From: Marinomonas agarivorans
GTDB lineage: Bacteria; Pseudomonadota; Gammaproteobacteria; Pseudomonadales; Marinomonadaceae
DNA: 64,000 nt
Direction of reading: 5' to 3'
Assembly (NCBI GenBank): GCA_002173415.2
Contig: NHNK02000006.1
Location: 62,001-126,000, forward strand
The notes under the pieces were generated by a model. The model ran no database searches and was not told the DNA's origin. It worked only from the letters and a program-made list of their open reading frames with translations. Every line of letters begins with the position of its first letter. Positions within the stretch are counted from its first letter, which is position 1. Positions 28,310-37,062 of the stretch are shown here, piece by piece. A program made the position numbers and the translations under genes.

Positions 28310-30319
28310 ATGGTCAATTTTCTGAATAATTTGATCAACAGCAATCCCACTGCAAAATCCAACTCTGAGGGAGTTGCAACCAAAAACACTATTGGTACGC
28401 TTGCCAAATTAGCAAGCGAAATGCAGCTTATCGAAGGTTTACAGCCAATACGCATTACTGGTAGTCGAACTGTTTTTTTGCAACAGGCCCCTATTCAGCT
28501 GATTGAAGCAATGACCAACAAAAACCAACCTTTCTCTTTACTGAATAGTGGCCCTGCAATTGACACTAAAGTAAATAAAACGGCCGAACTAGACCTCAAC
28601 GTTAAAAAACAAATTACCAATCTCGTACTACCGACCAAGCAAGGCCAGCCAGCTATTGTTCCTCAGGGGCAAAGTATATCTTCTGAAAAAACCATTTCAG
28701 ACAAAAGTGCCGCATCTCAATCTACATCACAACCAACATCAACTCACCCTGTTGGTAATTTCACGACATCACAAAAACCTGAAGGGCAAACACCACAACA
28801 AATTGTGCAACACCCTGTCTCATTAAAAGCAGTAATACAACAAAATGTCACACTTGCCTCAGCAGTACAAACACTGCATGTTGTTGGTAATGGGCAATCT
28901 CTGGCAACGGAGCCTGCAGCAAATTTAGCGACACAAACTTTGACCACACAAGCAAGGTCGGCATCAACAGATCGACAAGCACAGACGAGCAATCTGCCTA
29001 ATAACACCATCTACACTCAACCCAAGCAGCCTATTTCTCTAGCAAATTCACTTACCAATACACCTCCAACACAAGCAACTGCCACAACCGTGCCAAGTCA
29101 CGAAAACCGCCAAACTGCTCAAATCAATTTAGCCACCACAACAGAAACCAAACCCCAGATAACAACAACTGCAGAGCCATCTTCATCATCAAAGCCGATT
29201 CGATATGATTCAACACCTACAAACTTTCAATCACCTGCAATTCAGCAAAAGCAAACAGCGACTGCAAATTTAAATGCAAATACACCTACTAGTAATAGCA
29301 CGACATCTAAACCACCAGAGGAAGCAACGAGTCAGCAACAACCAGTTTTGCGGCAATCAAAAACTCAGCAATTTACTGTGACGGATGGACAAAGAAACTT
29401 TACGGTGCAAAGTGAGAAACCATTGTCAATTGGTTCTAATTTGCAAGTCTTTGTTGATCAAAAGGGGCAGCTTCAAGTTATCCCACAAACAGATACAAGC
29501 AAACCAACAATCATTAGCAATGCATTATCACAAAGTTTACCGCAGCAGTTTAATGAAAGAGAACTCACTCGCGCTCTTCAAGAACTCAATACTGTGATGC
29601 AAAATAAAAACACGCCTGCCCATATTCAAAAAGCTATTGGCGAACTGTTACAGAATTTGCCTACCCCAAACGAACTGAGTAACGCCAGTTTAGTAAAACA
29701 GTCACTACAAAATAGCGGTATGTTTCTAGAAAATAACCTTTTAAACCCAACCCCTGAAACGCCAAAAGACGTTAAGCTAAGCTGGCTCAAGTTGCATGCA
29801 GCCGCTCAAGCAACACCTTCCCAAACCCCAGAAGTGCAAAATATTGTTGCAGAACAAGTTAAACTCTCTCATCAGGCATTGGAACGAATTACAAGCCATC
29901 AACTGAAAAGTCTTGTTGATCAAAGTAAAGTCGATCAGCCAAATTCTCCTATTTTTATTGAATTGCCAATTCGAGATAAAAACTCAACCTCACTGGTACA
30001 ATTTCAGATTGAAAGAGACGCATCTCAACCTGAAAAAACGCCAAAAGAAAAGCGTCGTTGGTTAGCTAAATTGAGGTTTGACTTTCCTGAAACAGGTAAA
30101 TTTGAAGCGCGAGTGCGAGTGAAAGAAACGCAAGCAGGGGTAATTTTTGTCGCCGAAGAAAAAGCGACAGAAAGAGCGATCCGCCAACACTTTCCTGAGC
30201 TTAAAAATGATTTGGAAAAAAAAGACATTGAGTTAGAACAATTGGATTGCTTCTGCCGCTCTTTGAGCGAAGAGAAAGTAGCAACACCTTCTGACCGCCT
30301 AATTGATGTGAGAACATGA
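28310..30319 (+). CDS. Second FliK C-terminal-domain protein (hook-length-control-like)
   Basis: 669-residue protein whose first ~350 residues are a low-complexity Thr/Gln/Asn/Ser-rich region, likely disordered. Its C-terminal part (about 480-640) resembles the FliK-type export-switch domain (PIFIELPIRDKNSTSLVQFQ and WLAKLRFDFPETGKFEARVR, then AGVIFVAEE). It overlaps the following FlhB-like gene by ATGA. True fliK is elsewhere (47985-50105), so this is a second FliK-like protein. FliK and FlhB normally interact in the substrate-specificity switch, and their domains being paired here points to a related, undefined role. A similar pair near ccm and cheW genes occurs in Pseudomonas as far as I recall. 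Confidence 0.75.
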   Translation: MVNFLNNLINSNPTAKSNSEGVATKNTIGTLAKLASEMQLIEGLQPIRITGSRTVFLQQAPIQLIEAMTNKNQPFSLLNSGPAIDTKVNKTAELDLNVKKQITNLVLPTKQGQPAIVPQGQSISSEKTISDKSAASQSTSQPTSTHPVGNFTTSQKPEGQTPQQIVQHPVSLKAVIQQNVTLASAVQTLHVVGNGQSLATEPAANLATQTLTTQARSASTDRQAQTSNLPNNTIYTQPKQPISLANSLTNTPPTQATATTVPSHENRQTAQINLATTTETKPQITTTAEPSSSSKPIRYDSTPTNFQSPAIQQKQTATANLNANTPTSNSTTSKPPEEATSQQQPVLRQSKTQQFTVTDGQRNFTVQSEKPLSIGSNLQVFVDQKGQLQVIPQTDTSKPTIISNALSQSLPQQFNERELTRALQELNTVMQNKNTPAHIQKAIGELLQNLPTPNELSNASLVKQSLQNSGMFLENNLLNPTPETPKDVKLSWLKLHAAAQATPSQTPEVQNIVAEQVKLSHQALERITSHQLKSLVDQSKVDQPNSPIFIELPIRDKNSTSLVQFQIERDASQPEKTPKEKRRWLAKLRFDFPETGKFEARVRVKETQAGVIFVAEEKATERAIRQHFPELKNDLEKKDIELEQLDCFCRSLSEEKVATPSDRLIDVRT

Positions 30320-30573
30320 TGACAAAAAAAGCGGTAGCATTGCATTATGATTACCAAAATGCCCCTGTAGTAACTGCGAAAGGCTCTGGTTTTGTCGCAG
30401 AAAGGATTATGCAAGTAGCAGAAGAAAATGGGGTTTTATTACATAAAAGCCCTGAGTTGGTTGAAGTACTAGGCTCTTTAGAATTAGGAGATGAAATACC
30501 AGAGGCGCTTTATTTAACTATTGCTGAAATTATTGCATTCTCTCATCGAATCAAAAACACTTCCTTTTCTTAG
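30316..30573 (+). CDS. FlhB C-terminal-domain-like protein (EscU/YscU/HrcU family)
   Basis: 85-residue cytoplasmic protein matching the part of FlhB that follows its autocleavage site. Its AVALHYDYQNAPVVTAKG and GFVAERIMQVAEENGV stretches align with the ALKYETGAKGAPTLLAKG and DFVALKIREIAAFHEI stretches of the FlhB in this window. The NPTH autocleavage motif and the four membrane helices are absent. Start and upstream stop overlap as ATGA, so translation is coupled to the FliK-like gene. Such stand-alone FlhB-C proteins can substitute for the cleaved FlhB fragment in some bacteria; whether this one does is unknown. Confidence 0.82.
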   Translation: MMTKKAVALHYDYQNAPVVTAKGSGFVAERIMQVAEENGVLLHKSPELVEVLGSLELGDEIPEALYLTIAEIIAFSHRIKNTSFS

Positions 30574-30595
30574 TGAGTGATAAGCATCACTCACT
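30572..30595. repeat. Perfect hairpin spanning two convergent stop codons
   Basis: AGTGAGTGA at 30572-30580 and TCACTCACT at 30587-30595 form a 9-bp perfect stem with a 6-nt loop. The left arm overlaps the stop of the FlhB-like gene (30571-30573) and the right arm contains the stop of the DUF2802 gene (30587-30589). Neither strand has a U-tract, so it is at most a weak terminator or an mRNA 3'-end stabiliser for both transcripts. Confidence 0.6.
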
Positions 30596-30988
30596 GGTGC
30601 TGCGCTTAGACTCTTTAAACAACAAATCAATGAGTTCTGCTTCAGCTCGAATCAAACCACATTTTGCAACAAGGTCATCCACAGTTGCCCCCATATCAAG
30701 CAACTCCATAGAACGGTTATAAGAAACACCACCTTCTTTTGCTAGTATTTCTGATTGACGTTCTACCGCTATATTTAGCTTTTTTTCAATAGCAACAAGA
30801 CGCCGCCCCATGCCAATAGAACCAGAAGCTAACACTTGTATTTGCTTTTTTTGACTCGCATCGTTGTCGGCTTGAATACGCATTGTTTTTGTCAGCTTTC
30901 TTGAAAGTAAAAAGATCCAAGTAAAGCTGGCAAACAATAAAACGAGAGCTACAACCAAGAGCAAATTAAATAACCACTGTGATTCCAT
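30587..30988 (-). CDS. DUF2802 membrane protein of the chemotaxis cluster
   Basis: 133-residue protein with one N-terminal membrane helix (LLLVVALVLLFASFTWIFLL), a coiled-coil middle (RRLVAIEKKLNIAVERQSEIL) and a C-terminal DUF2802-type domain (SMELLDMGATVDDLVAKCGL followed by IRAEAELIDLLF). This last segment looks like a small helix-turn-helix. The gene conventionally sits downstream of cheW in polar-flagellate gammaproteobacteria. Function unknown; membership of the chemotaxis operon is the main clue. It lies 16 bp after cheW. Confidence 0.82.
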   Translation of the reverse strand: MESQWLFNLLLVVALVLLFASFTWIFLLSRKLTKTMRIQADNDASQKKQIQVLASGSIGMGRRLVAIEKKLNIAVERQSEILAKEGGVSYNRSMELLDMGATVDDLVAKCGLIRAEAELIDLLFKESKRSTSE

Positions 30989-31004
30989 TTAATACCCAAT
31001 ATTG

Positions 31005-31490
31005 TTACATCGAGGCAATATCTGCCCATTCATCTTCTGATAATAACTTATCGAGATCAACCAAAATAAGAAGGGTGTCATTTTTGTTACAGACCCCTTG
31101 GATGAACTTAGAGGCATCATCGTTACCAACGTTAGGCGATACTTCTATTTCTGACTGACGTAAATAAACGACTTCGGAAACCGAATCAACTAGAATGCCA
31201 ATAATACGGCCTTCTATTTCTAAAATCATGATACGAGTATTATCAGTAATTTCACCCGTTTCAAGCCCAAACATCTGGCAAGTATCAATAACAGTAACAA
31301 CACTACCACGTAAATTAATAATACCCAGTACAAATTGAGGCGCTCCCGGAACTGGGGCTATTTCAGAGTAACGCAATACCTCTTTTATCTGCATAACATT
31401 AACGCCGTATACTTCATCATCCAAACGAAATGTCACCCATTGTAGGACTGGATCCTCAGCACCAGAAACTTGCTGCACTGCTGTTGTCAT
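31005..31490 (-). CDS. cheW: Chemotaxis coupling protein CheW
   Basis: Adaptor linking chemoreceptors to the kinase CheA in the polar array. It has the CheW beta-barrel signature VTFRLDDEVYGVNVMQIKEV, then VLGIINLRGSVVTVIDT and ILVDSVSEVV. Two starts are in frame. The ATG at 31490 has GGAGG about 6 nt upstream, formed by the codons after the longer ATG at 31502, so the shorter start is preferred. It has 161 residues. parP is immediately upstream. Confidence 0.94.
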   Translation of the reverse strand: MTTAVQQVSGAEDPVLQWVTFRLDDEVYGVNVMQIKEVLRYSEIAPVPGAPQFVLGIINLRGSVVTVIDTCQMFGLETGEITDNTRIMILEIEGRIIGILVDSVSEVVYLRQSEIEVSPNVGNDDASKFIQGVCNKNDTLLILVDLDKLLSEDEWADIASM

Positions 31491-31533
31491 TGCTTCCTCC
31501 ATATCAGGAGCACCTGATTATGATCAATTCACT

Positions 31534-32496
31534 TTATTTTAACGTTGACGGATTAAAACCATTTTCTGGGTCATCCAATAAATTGATAAAACCCTGTACA
31601 TCAAGAATAGCACACATATGCTTTATAACTGTACCTGCCAACCATGGACGTTTGGTTCTATCTGTCCGCCACTTAACCTCTGATGGTTCCAGTGTGATAG
31701 CTTCAGCCACTTCTTCACATGCTAAGCCCCAACTGGATCTATCTAATTGAATTATAAATTGAAACTCGCTCGTTAATTCACCTTTATAATGATTAGGCAT
31801 GACCCACTTTGCCGTATCAACTGTTCTAATGCGCAAGTCATTAACACTAGAAATACCAATAAACCAATCAGGCTGGCCAAATATACTCGTAATTGTACTC
31901 TTGTCTGCTTTTTGAATACCACCCAACTCAACTAAGGGCACCGCAATTTTCAAACCACCAACATTGAATAACAAGCATTCAAAGCGGCTTTCATTCCAAG
32001 GTCGTTCAGCTTCTTTTTCTGCTTTGGGCTCTACTTCGACAAGATTGACTTGCTCACTCTCATTATCTAGTTGAGTAACATCTGAGTCTGCATTTTCTGG
32101 AATTAGCTCTTGAGAAGGAGCAATAACATCTTGAGAATCAGCTGTCGGAGTCACTCGGTCGAAGTCTTCGATACTGATCGGTAAATCAACACCTATGTCG
32201 TCTGTAGAAACAGAGCTTATAACTTCTACGTCATCTGAAGTTGACACAACATTTTCGCCTAGTGCTGCATCAGCAGCTTTAGTAGGTTCTAATGTTGCTT
32301 TCTCTATTTGACTTTCGGTTTTTGACTCTTCTTTTACGGTTTCAATTTTTACAGCTTCAATCGAGGAAGCCGAGGTTTGTTCATCAACGCTTTCTTGAAA
32401 TTCAGCCGTTGCTTCTTGTAACAGTTCATCTAAATAAGATTGAACAGCTAGCTGTGGGCCTGATAACTTTTCTTTTTCTACAACATCATCTTTCAT
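31534..32496 (-). CDS. parP: CheW-domain array protein ParP
   Basis: 320-residue protein: an acidic, Ser/Thr/Glu-rich disordered region (residues about 1-165) followed by a CheW-like domain (FECLLFNVGGLKIAVPLVEL and the later LAGTVIKHMCAILDVQGF). Its place directly after a ParA-like gene and before cheW matches parP of Vibrio and Pseudomonas-type clusters. There ParP, through this CheW-like (AIF) domain, integrates into signalling arrays and binds CheA to keep arrays at the pole. The assignment rests on domain layout and synteny. Confidence 0.82.
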   Translation of the reverse strand: MKDDVVEKEKLSGPQLAVQSYLDELLQEATAEFQESVDEQTSASSIEAVKIETVKEESKTESQIEKATLEPTKAADAALGENVVSTSDDVEVISSVSTDDIGVDLPISIEDFDRVTPTADSQDVIAPSQELIPENADSDVTQLDNESEQVNLVEVEPKAEKEAERPWNESRFECLLFNVGGLKIAVPLVELGGIQKADKSTITSIFGQPDWFIGISSVNDLRIRTVDTAKWVMPNHYKGELTSEFQFIIQLDRSSWGLACEEVAEAITLEPSEVKWRTDRTKRPWLAGTVIKHMCAILDVQGFINLLDDPENGFNPSTLK

Positions 32497-32503
32497 GTTA
32501 ACT

Positions 32504-33277
32504 TTAACTCACAGGCTCTTTTAATGTGGCCAGCAAATTACCATATGCTTTTACACCTCTTGCATTTACGTCGAGGGCTGATGGAGCAATGCCAGCAGTA
32601 CTAGCGTCGCGTAATTTTGTGTCTACAGGAATAGCAGAATGCCAAACCACTTCTTCAAACATATCTTTTATAATGCGTAGGCTTTTATTCGAGGCTTGGG
32701 TTCGACGATCAAACAATGTAGGAACAATAAGGTAAGGAATGGGCTTTTTCCTCGCTCGGTTAATCATGGTTAATGTTCTGGTCATTCTTTCCAAACCTTT
32801 AATCGCTAAGAATTCGGTTTGAACAGGAATAACCAAACGTTGGCAAGCAGCCAAGGCATTAATCATTAATACACCAAGTACTGGTGGGCTATCAATGAGC
32901 ACATAATCATAATCATCCCATAAAATTGCTAGGGCTTTAGAAATTACCAACCCCATTCCACCTTGCGCCTGAGCATGACGTTCAAGAGTTGCTAGAGCAG
33001 TAGAAGACGGTATTAACGATAAGTTCGGGTGGCCTGTCTCAATAGTAAGTTGGTTCGGCAAGCTCTCATCAACTTTACCGTTACCTAAAAACAAATCATA
33101 AGCACTTTTTTCAACAGAGTCTGGATCAAAACGAAAGTAGCTCGTTAAAGAACCATGGGGATCCAAATCCAATAACAAGACACGATTGCCAGCGTCAGCA
33201 AGTAAACCGCCTAAGGTAACAACTGTTGTTGTTTTTCCTACCCCGCCTTTTTGATTTGCCACAGCCCAAATATGCAC
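32504..33277 (-). CDS. parC: ParA-like ATPase ParC for chemotaxis array positioning
   Basis: 257-residue deviant Walker A ATPase: MHIWAVANQKGGVGKTTTVV at the start, LLLDLDPHGSLTSYF for the A' region and YVLIDSPPVLGVL for Walker B. The DPHGS motif and the position after cheB and before the CheW-domain gene identify it with the chemotaxis ParC group rather than with chromosomal ParA or flagellar FlhG. In Vibrio, ParC directs polar placement of chemotaxis arrays. No ParB lies nearby, as expected for ParC. Confidence 0.87.
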   Translation of the reverse strand: MHIWAVANQKGGVGKTTTVVTLGGLLADAGNRVLLLDLDPHGSLTSYFRFDPDSVEKSAYDLFLGNGKVDESLPNQLTIETGHPNLSLIPSSTALATLERHAQAQGGMGLVISKALAILWDDYDYVLIDSPPVLGVLMINALAACQRLVIPVQTEFLAIKGLERMTRTLTMINRARKKPIPYLIVPTLFDRRTQASNKSLRIIKDMFEEVVWHSAIPVDTKLRDASTAGIAPSALDVNARGVKAYGNLLATLKEPVS

Positions 33278-33631
33278 TTTCGATCCCCTAATCCAAATTC
33301 ATATTTTACATTAGATGCAAATTCTAAACTTACCGAAAATCTAGCGAAAACTCAAAACAATGCCGGATTTATAGCACATCAATAACACTTATTATCGAAA
33401 TTTATTTTCTTATTTAATTGTATTTTACTATTGTTCTTTTAGCTATAGAGCAAAAAGCTAAAAATATACAAAAAGTGAACAAATACAAGAACTTTCAGTA
33501 AACATACTATTTGGTTCTACTTTGAAAGATATAAGCCTTTACTTCTTTATTCTAATCAGTAAACACTTCGAAAGGAGTCACTTTGAGAGGTAAAAGCGTA
33601 TAAGTACTAATATACGCTTTATAAGAAAATA
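33278..33631. other. Intergenic region between cheB and parC
   Basis: 354 bp without a convincing gene. It contains a probable terminator hairpin after cheB (33593-33620) and must hold a promoter for parC. A TTATCGAA sequence at 33392-33399 (TTCGATAA on the minus strand) resembles the FliA -10 element, with a TAAA 13 bp upstream instead of the usual 15, so a FliA promoter is only a weak suggestion. In Pseudomonas the stator genes motC and motD lie here; they are absent. Confidence 0.55.
33593..33620 (-). terminator. Probable terminator after cheB
   Basis: AAAGCGTATA at 33593-33602 pairs perfectly with TATACGCTTT at 33611-33620 around an 8-nt loop. On the minus strand the stem ends in TTTTA, a short U-tract. 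It begins 12 bp after the cheB stop codon, so it probably separates the fli-che transcript from parC. Confidence 0.6.
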
Positions 33632-34696
33632 CTAGTCGACTTCTCTGGCAATACGCTCGCCTATTTGCTCTAAATGAATAACATCATCTGAGAGCCCTTC
33701 CTTCTCTACTGCCATTGGCATACCATAAATAACGCAAGACTCTTCGCTTTGAGTCCAAACCCGAGAACCTGCTTTTTTAAGCATTCTCGCACCTTCACGA
33801 CCATCTGCGCCCATTCCGGTCATTACAATTGATAATACTTTCCCCGGAAAACACTTAGAAGCTGAACCAAAAGTAACATCGACAGAAGGTTTGTAGTTAA
33901 GACGCTCATCGCCATCTAGGATGCGAACGCTACCGCCATTACGCGGATCTACCATCATTTGTTTACCACCTGGTGCAAGTAAGGCAACCCCTGCAGTAAG
34001 CTTGTCACCATCTTTAGCTTCTTTTACTGTAATCTCACAAATTTGATTCAGTCGCTCGGCGAAAGCGTTTGTGAAGGCGGCTGGCATGTGCTGTATCAAA
34101 ACTAGAGGCACTGAAATTGTTTTAGGCAATTTTGTTAACACTGCTTGCAGGGCCATGGGCCCACCAGTTGAAGTCCCAATAGCAACTAAACTGGTATTCT
34201 TTCTGCGTCTTGGAATAATAACGCCACGTTCCGTTACAATAGGCTCGGGAGCTACTTTCTTAACAGGAGTATATGATGGTTTAGACTGACCACCAACATT
34301 GGTACGCGCAACAGCTAATACCCTGTCTATCAGCAGTTTTTTAACGACTGTTGAATCACCAGAAATGTCTTCAAAGTTTTTTGGCATAAAGTCAACAGCA
34401 CCGGCTTCAAGTGCATCGAGTGTTACTCTTGCCCCTTCATGCGTAAGCGACGAAAACATTAAAACCGGTGTTGGATTCTGCTTCATGATATTCTGCACCG
34501 CAGCGATACCATCAAGAACTGGCATTTCATAGTCCATAGTGACAACATCGGGCTTTAAAGCAGCAACTTTGTCTACAGCTTCTTTACCGTTTGATGCCGT
34601 ATCAATCACTTTTAAACGAGGATCAGCACTGAAAATTTCAACCAAACGCCGACGAAAAAAACCTGAATCGTCGACAACCAGCACATTTACTGGCAT
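33632..34696 (-). CDS. cheB: Chemotaxis protein-glutamate methylesterase CheB
   Basis: Removes methyl groups from (and deamidates) chemoreceptors for adaptation. N-terminal receiver domain (VNVLVVDDSGFFRRRL; phosphoacceptor Asp in VVTMDYEMPVLDG), a linker, then the C-terminal methylesterase with its catalytic triad: Ser in AIGTSTGGP, His in LIQHMPAAFT and Asp in MTGMGADGREGA. It has 354 residues, normal. cheR is not in the window. It sits 29 bp after cheA. Confidence 0.95.
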   Translation of the reverse strand: MPVNVLVVDDSGFFRRRLVEIFSADPRLKVIDTASNGKEAVDKVAALKPDVVTMDYEMPVLDGIAAVQNIMKQNPTPVLMFSSLTHEGARVTLDALEAGAVDFMPKNFEDISGDSTVVKKLLIDRVLAVARTNVGGQSKPSYTPVKKVAPEPIVTERGVIIPRRRKNTSLVAIGTSTGGPMALQAVLTKLPKTISVPLVLIQHMPAAFTNAFAERLNQICEITVKEAKDGDKLTAGVALLAPGGKQMMVDPRNGGSVRILDGDERLNYKPSVDVTFGSASKCFPGKVLSIVMTGMGADGREGARMLKKAGSRVWTQSEESCVIYGMPMAVEKEGLSDDVIHLEQIGERIAREVD

Positions 34697-34725
34697 AAAC
34701 TCACTCCTGGATTAAAATGCCTCTT

Positions 34726-37050
34726 CTACTGAGAGGCATAATGTTTAAGCATACTTGGAACATCCAAAATGATAGCTATACGCCCATCACCAGTAATCGT
34801 TGCTCCAGACATTCCTGCTGTACCTTGTAGCATTTTACCTAGAGGTTTTATAACAACCTCTTCTTGGCCAACAAGCTGATCAACAACAAATCCAACCTCA
34901 CTCATTCCAACTTGAACAACAACAATATGAGCTTCTTCAGGGTTCATATCTGCTGTTTCGCCCTTAATGAGCCAATGCTTCAGGTGGAAAATTGGTAATG
35001 TTTTCCCACGAATAACAACAACTTGTTGTCCATCAACAATATTGGTTTTCTTAAGGTTAAGGTGAAATATTTCATTAACGCTTACCAATGGGAAGGCAAA
35101 AGCCTGATCACCAAGCATTACCATTAACGTTGGCATAATTGCCAATGTAAGTGGCACCTTAATTGAGAAACGCGACCCTTTGCCTAGAACAGACTTAATA
35201 TCTAAGGTACCGTTTAATTGGGTGATTTTTGTCTTTACAACATCCATCCCCACACCACGACCAGAGACATCAGTAATCTCAACTTTTGAAGAAAACCCTG
35301 GCGCAAAAATTAAATTAAACGCTTCTTCATCTGACAATCTTTCAGCAGCATCAGCATCCATTAAACCTTTAGTAACTGCTATCTGTCTAAGCTTCACAGC
35401 GTCCATTCCCGCTCCATCGTCTTCGATGGAAAGCAGTATATGATCACCTTCTTGTTCAGCTGACAGAATTACTTTACCGATGCGTGGTTTGCCATTTTCT
35501 TCTCGAACGTCTGGTGCTTCAACACCATGGTCTACTGAGTTACGCACTAAGTGAACGAGTGGGTCTGCCAAAGCTTCAACTAGGTTTTTATCTAGATCGG
35601 TATCTTCACCACGTAACTCTAGATCAATTTCCTTCTTCAAACTACGAGCTAGATCACGAACAACTCGTGGAAAACGACCAAACACTTTTTTGATCGGCTG
35701 CATACGAGTTTTCATCACAGCATTTTGCAAATCACCAGTAACGACATCCAAGTTCGCAACAGCTTTGCCCATGGATTCATCTTCGCTTTGCAGACCTAAG
35801 CGCACTAGGCGATTACGAACCAATACAAGCTCACCAACCATATTCATGATGTCATCAAGACGTTTTGTATCAACTCGAACCGTAGTTTCTTGAACTACAG
35901 GTGCGTTCTGTCCTTTGTCATCTGCTGGTTTTGCTGTCGCTGCCGCAGATTTCTTGGCAGCGGGTGCAGGTTTAGGGGCTGCTGGTTTAGGTTTTTCCGC
36001 TTTTGGCTTTTCTGCTTTTGGTTGTTCTTTAGCAGGTTCGGCTTTAGGCGTGTCAGCTTTAGAGTCAGCTGTGTTCGCGTTCGTAGGAGATTTGCCATCG
36101 CCATGTAAGGTATCAAGTAATGATTCAAATTCATCCTCAGAAATTAAGGAAGAATCACCTGATTCCGTCGATGTGGCTTCTGGTTTTTTAGCAGATTCAT
36201 CAGCAGTCGCTTTTTGTTCTTCTTGACTCGATTTTTTATCGTGCCCTGGCGCACCACCTTGATGAAGTTCATTGAGCAAGTCTTCAAACTCATCTTCTGT
36301 TATTTCATCATTTCCAGGAGCTGGAGCTGCGTCATTCTTAGATTCACTCTTCGTGGTTTCAGGTTTATCCTCGGGCTTTTCTGCTCCAGGAGCACCTTCA
36401 CCATGGAGTTTGTCCATCAACTCGTCAAACTCACTTTCTGTAATTTCGTCGCCTTCTGGAGAGCTTTTTGCTCCTCCAGCAGCCACTTCTTTATCATCTA
36501 ACGCGTCCAGTAATGATTCAAATTCATCATCGGATATATCATCGTCCGAACCTGAGGAAGATTCTTCTGCTGGAGTCTCAGCGACTTCTTCTACTGCTTC
36601 TTCAACAACAGGCTCTGTCTCAACAGAGGGTTCCTCTGCATCATCATCTTCGTTATCTGAAGGGGGTTCTGCATATTTACTTAAAGCTGTGATGAGTTCT
36701 GGATCGGCTGGTTCAGGGTTCGCACCAGAGCGAACAACCTCAAACATATCATTTACTGCATCCAATGCCTGTAAAACAACGTCCATTAATTCTGGGGTGA
36801 CACTTCGTTGACCATTACGCAATATATCGAAGACGTTTTCTGCGTAGTGACAGCAGTTAACCAACGCTTCGAATTGCAAGAAACCTGCCCCACCTTTGAC
36901 GGTATGAAACCCTCTAAAAATAGAATTAAGTAAAGCAATATCTTCTGGATTTCTTTCAAGATCAACAAGTTGTTCAGATAGTTGCTCTAATATTTCACCA
37001 GCTTCAACTAAAAAATCTTGTAAAATTTCTTCATCTACTTCAAAACTCAT
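34726..37050 (-). CDS. cheA: Chemotaxis histidine kinase CheA
   Basis: Histidine kinase that phosphorylates CheY and CheB. Domains in order: P1 Hpt with His49 (FRGFHTVKGGAGF), a very long acidic then Lys/Pro/Ala-rich linker (about 130-385) in place of a clear P2 fold, P3 dimerisation (TKRLDDIMNMVGELVLVRNR), P4 ATPase (LVRNSVDHGVE; SIEDDGAGMD; GRGVGMDVVK) and P5 CheW-like. It has 774 residues. The linker carries four copies of an ISEDEFESLLDxLHG-like motif at about residues 171-184, 202-215, 249-262 and 302-315. In Vibrio the CheA region between P2 and P3 (LID) binds ParP; these repeats may play that part here. Confidence 0.95.
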   Translation of the reverse strand: MSFEVDEEILQDFLVEAGEILEQLSEQLVDLERNPEDIALLNSIFRGFHTVKGGAGFLQFEALVNCCHYAENVFDILRNGQRSVTPELMDVVLQALDAVNDMFEVVRSGANPEPADPELITALSKYAEPPSDNEDDDAEEPSVETEPVVEEAVEEVAETPAEESSSGSDDDISDDEFESLLDALDDKEVAAGGAKSSPEGDEITESEFDELMDKLHGEGAPGAEKPEDKPETTKSESKNDAAPAPGNDEITEDEFEDLLNELHQGGAPGHDKKSSQEEQKATADESAKKPEATSTESGDSSLISEDEFESLLDTLHGDGKSPTNANTADSKADTPKAEPAKEQPKAEKPKAEKPKPAAPKPAPAAKKSAAATAKPADDKGQNAPVVQETTVRVDTKRLDDIMNMVGELVLVRNRLVRLGLQSEDESMGKAVANLDVVTGDLQNAVMKTRMQPIKKVFGRFPRVVRDLARSLKKEIDLELRGEDTDLDKNLVEALADPLVHLVRNSVDHGVEAPDVREENGKPRIGKVILSAEQEGDHILLSIEDDGAGMDAVKLRQIAVTKGLMDADAAERLSDEEAFNLIFAPGFSSKVEITDVSGRGVGMDVVKTKITQLNGTLDIKSVLGKGSRFSIKVPLTLAIMPTLMVMLGDQAFAFPLVSVNEIFHLNLKKTNIVDGQQVVVIRGKTLPIFHLKHWLIKGETADMNPEEAHIVVVQVGMSEVGFVVDQLVGQEEVVIKPLGKMLQGTAGMSGATITGDGRIAIILDVPSMLKHYASQ
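36106..36540 (-). repeat. Four-copy acidic motif within cheA
   Basis: Protein-level repeats encoded in cheA: DISDDEFESLLDAL (171-184), EITESEFDELMDKL (202-215), EITEDEFEDLLNEL (249-262) and LISEDEFESLLDTL (302-315). The last three are followed by LHG/LHQ, Gly and mostly APG. Each looks like a short amphipathic helix in a disordered linker. The DNA repeats are diverged, so the motif has been kept at protein level. Confidence 0.8.
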
Positions 37051-37062
37051 TCTTAGCTCCCT

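Noticed and set aside
32504-33277. The ParA-like gene could be the missing FlhG/FleN.
   Set aside because: It starts directly at the Walker A strand without the FlhG N-terminal FlhF-activating motif, contains the DPHGS motif, and stands before a CheW-domain gene as chemotaxis ParC does.
36272-36811. Ser-rich 179-codon open frame on the plus strand.
   Set aside because: It lies entirely opposite the acidic linker of cheA, whose GAA/GAT-rich codons read as Ser/Phe codons in reverse.
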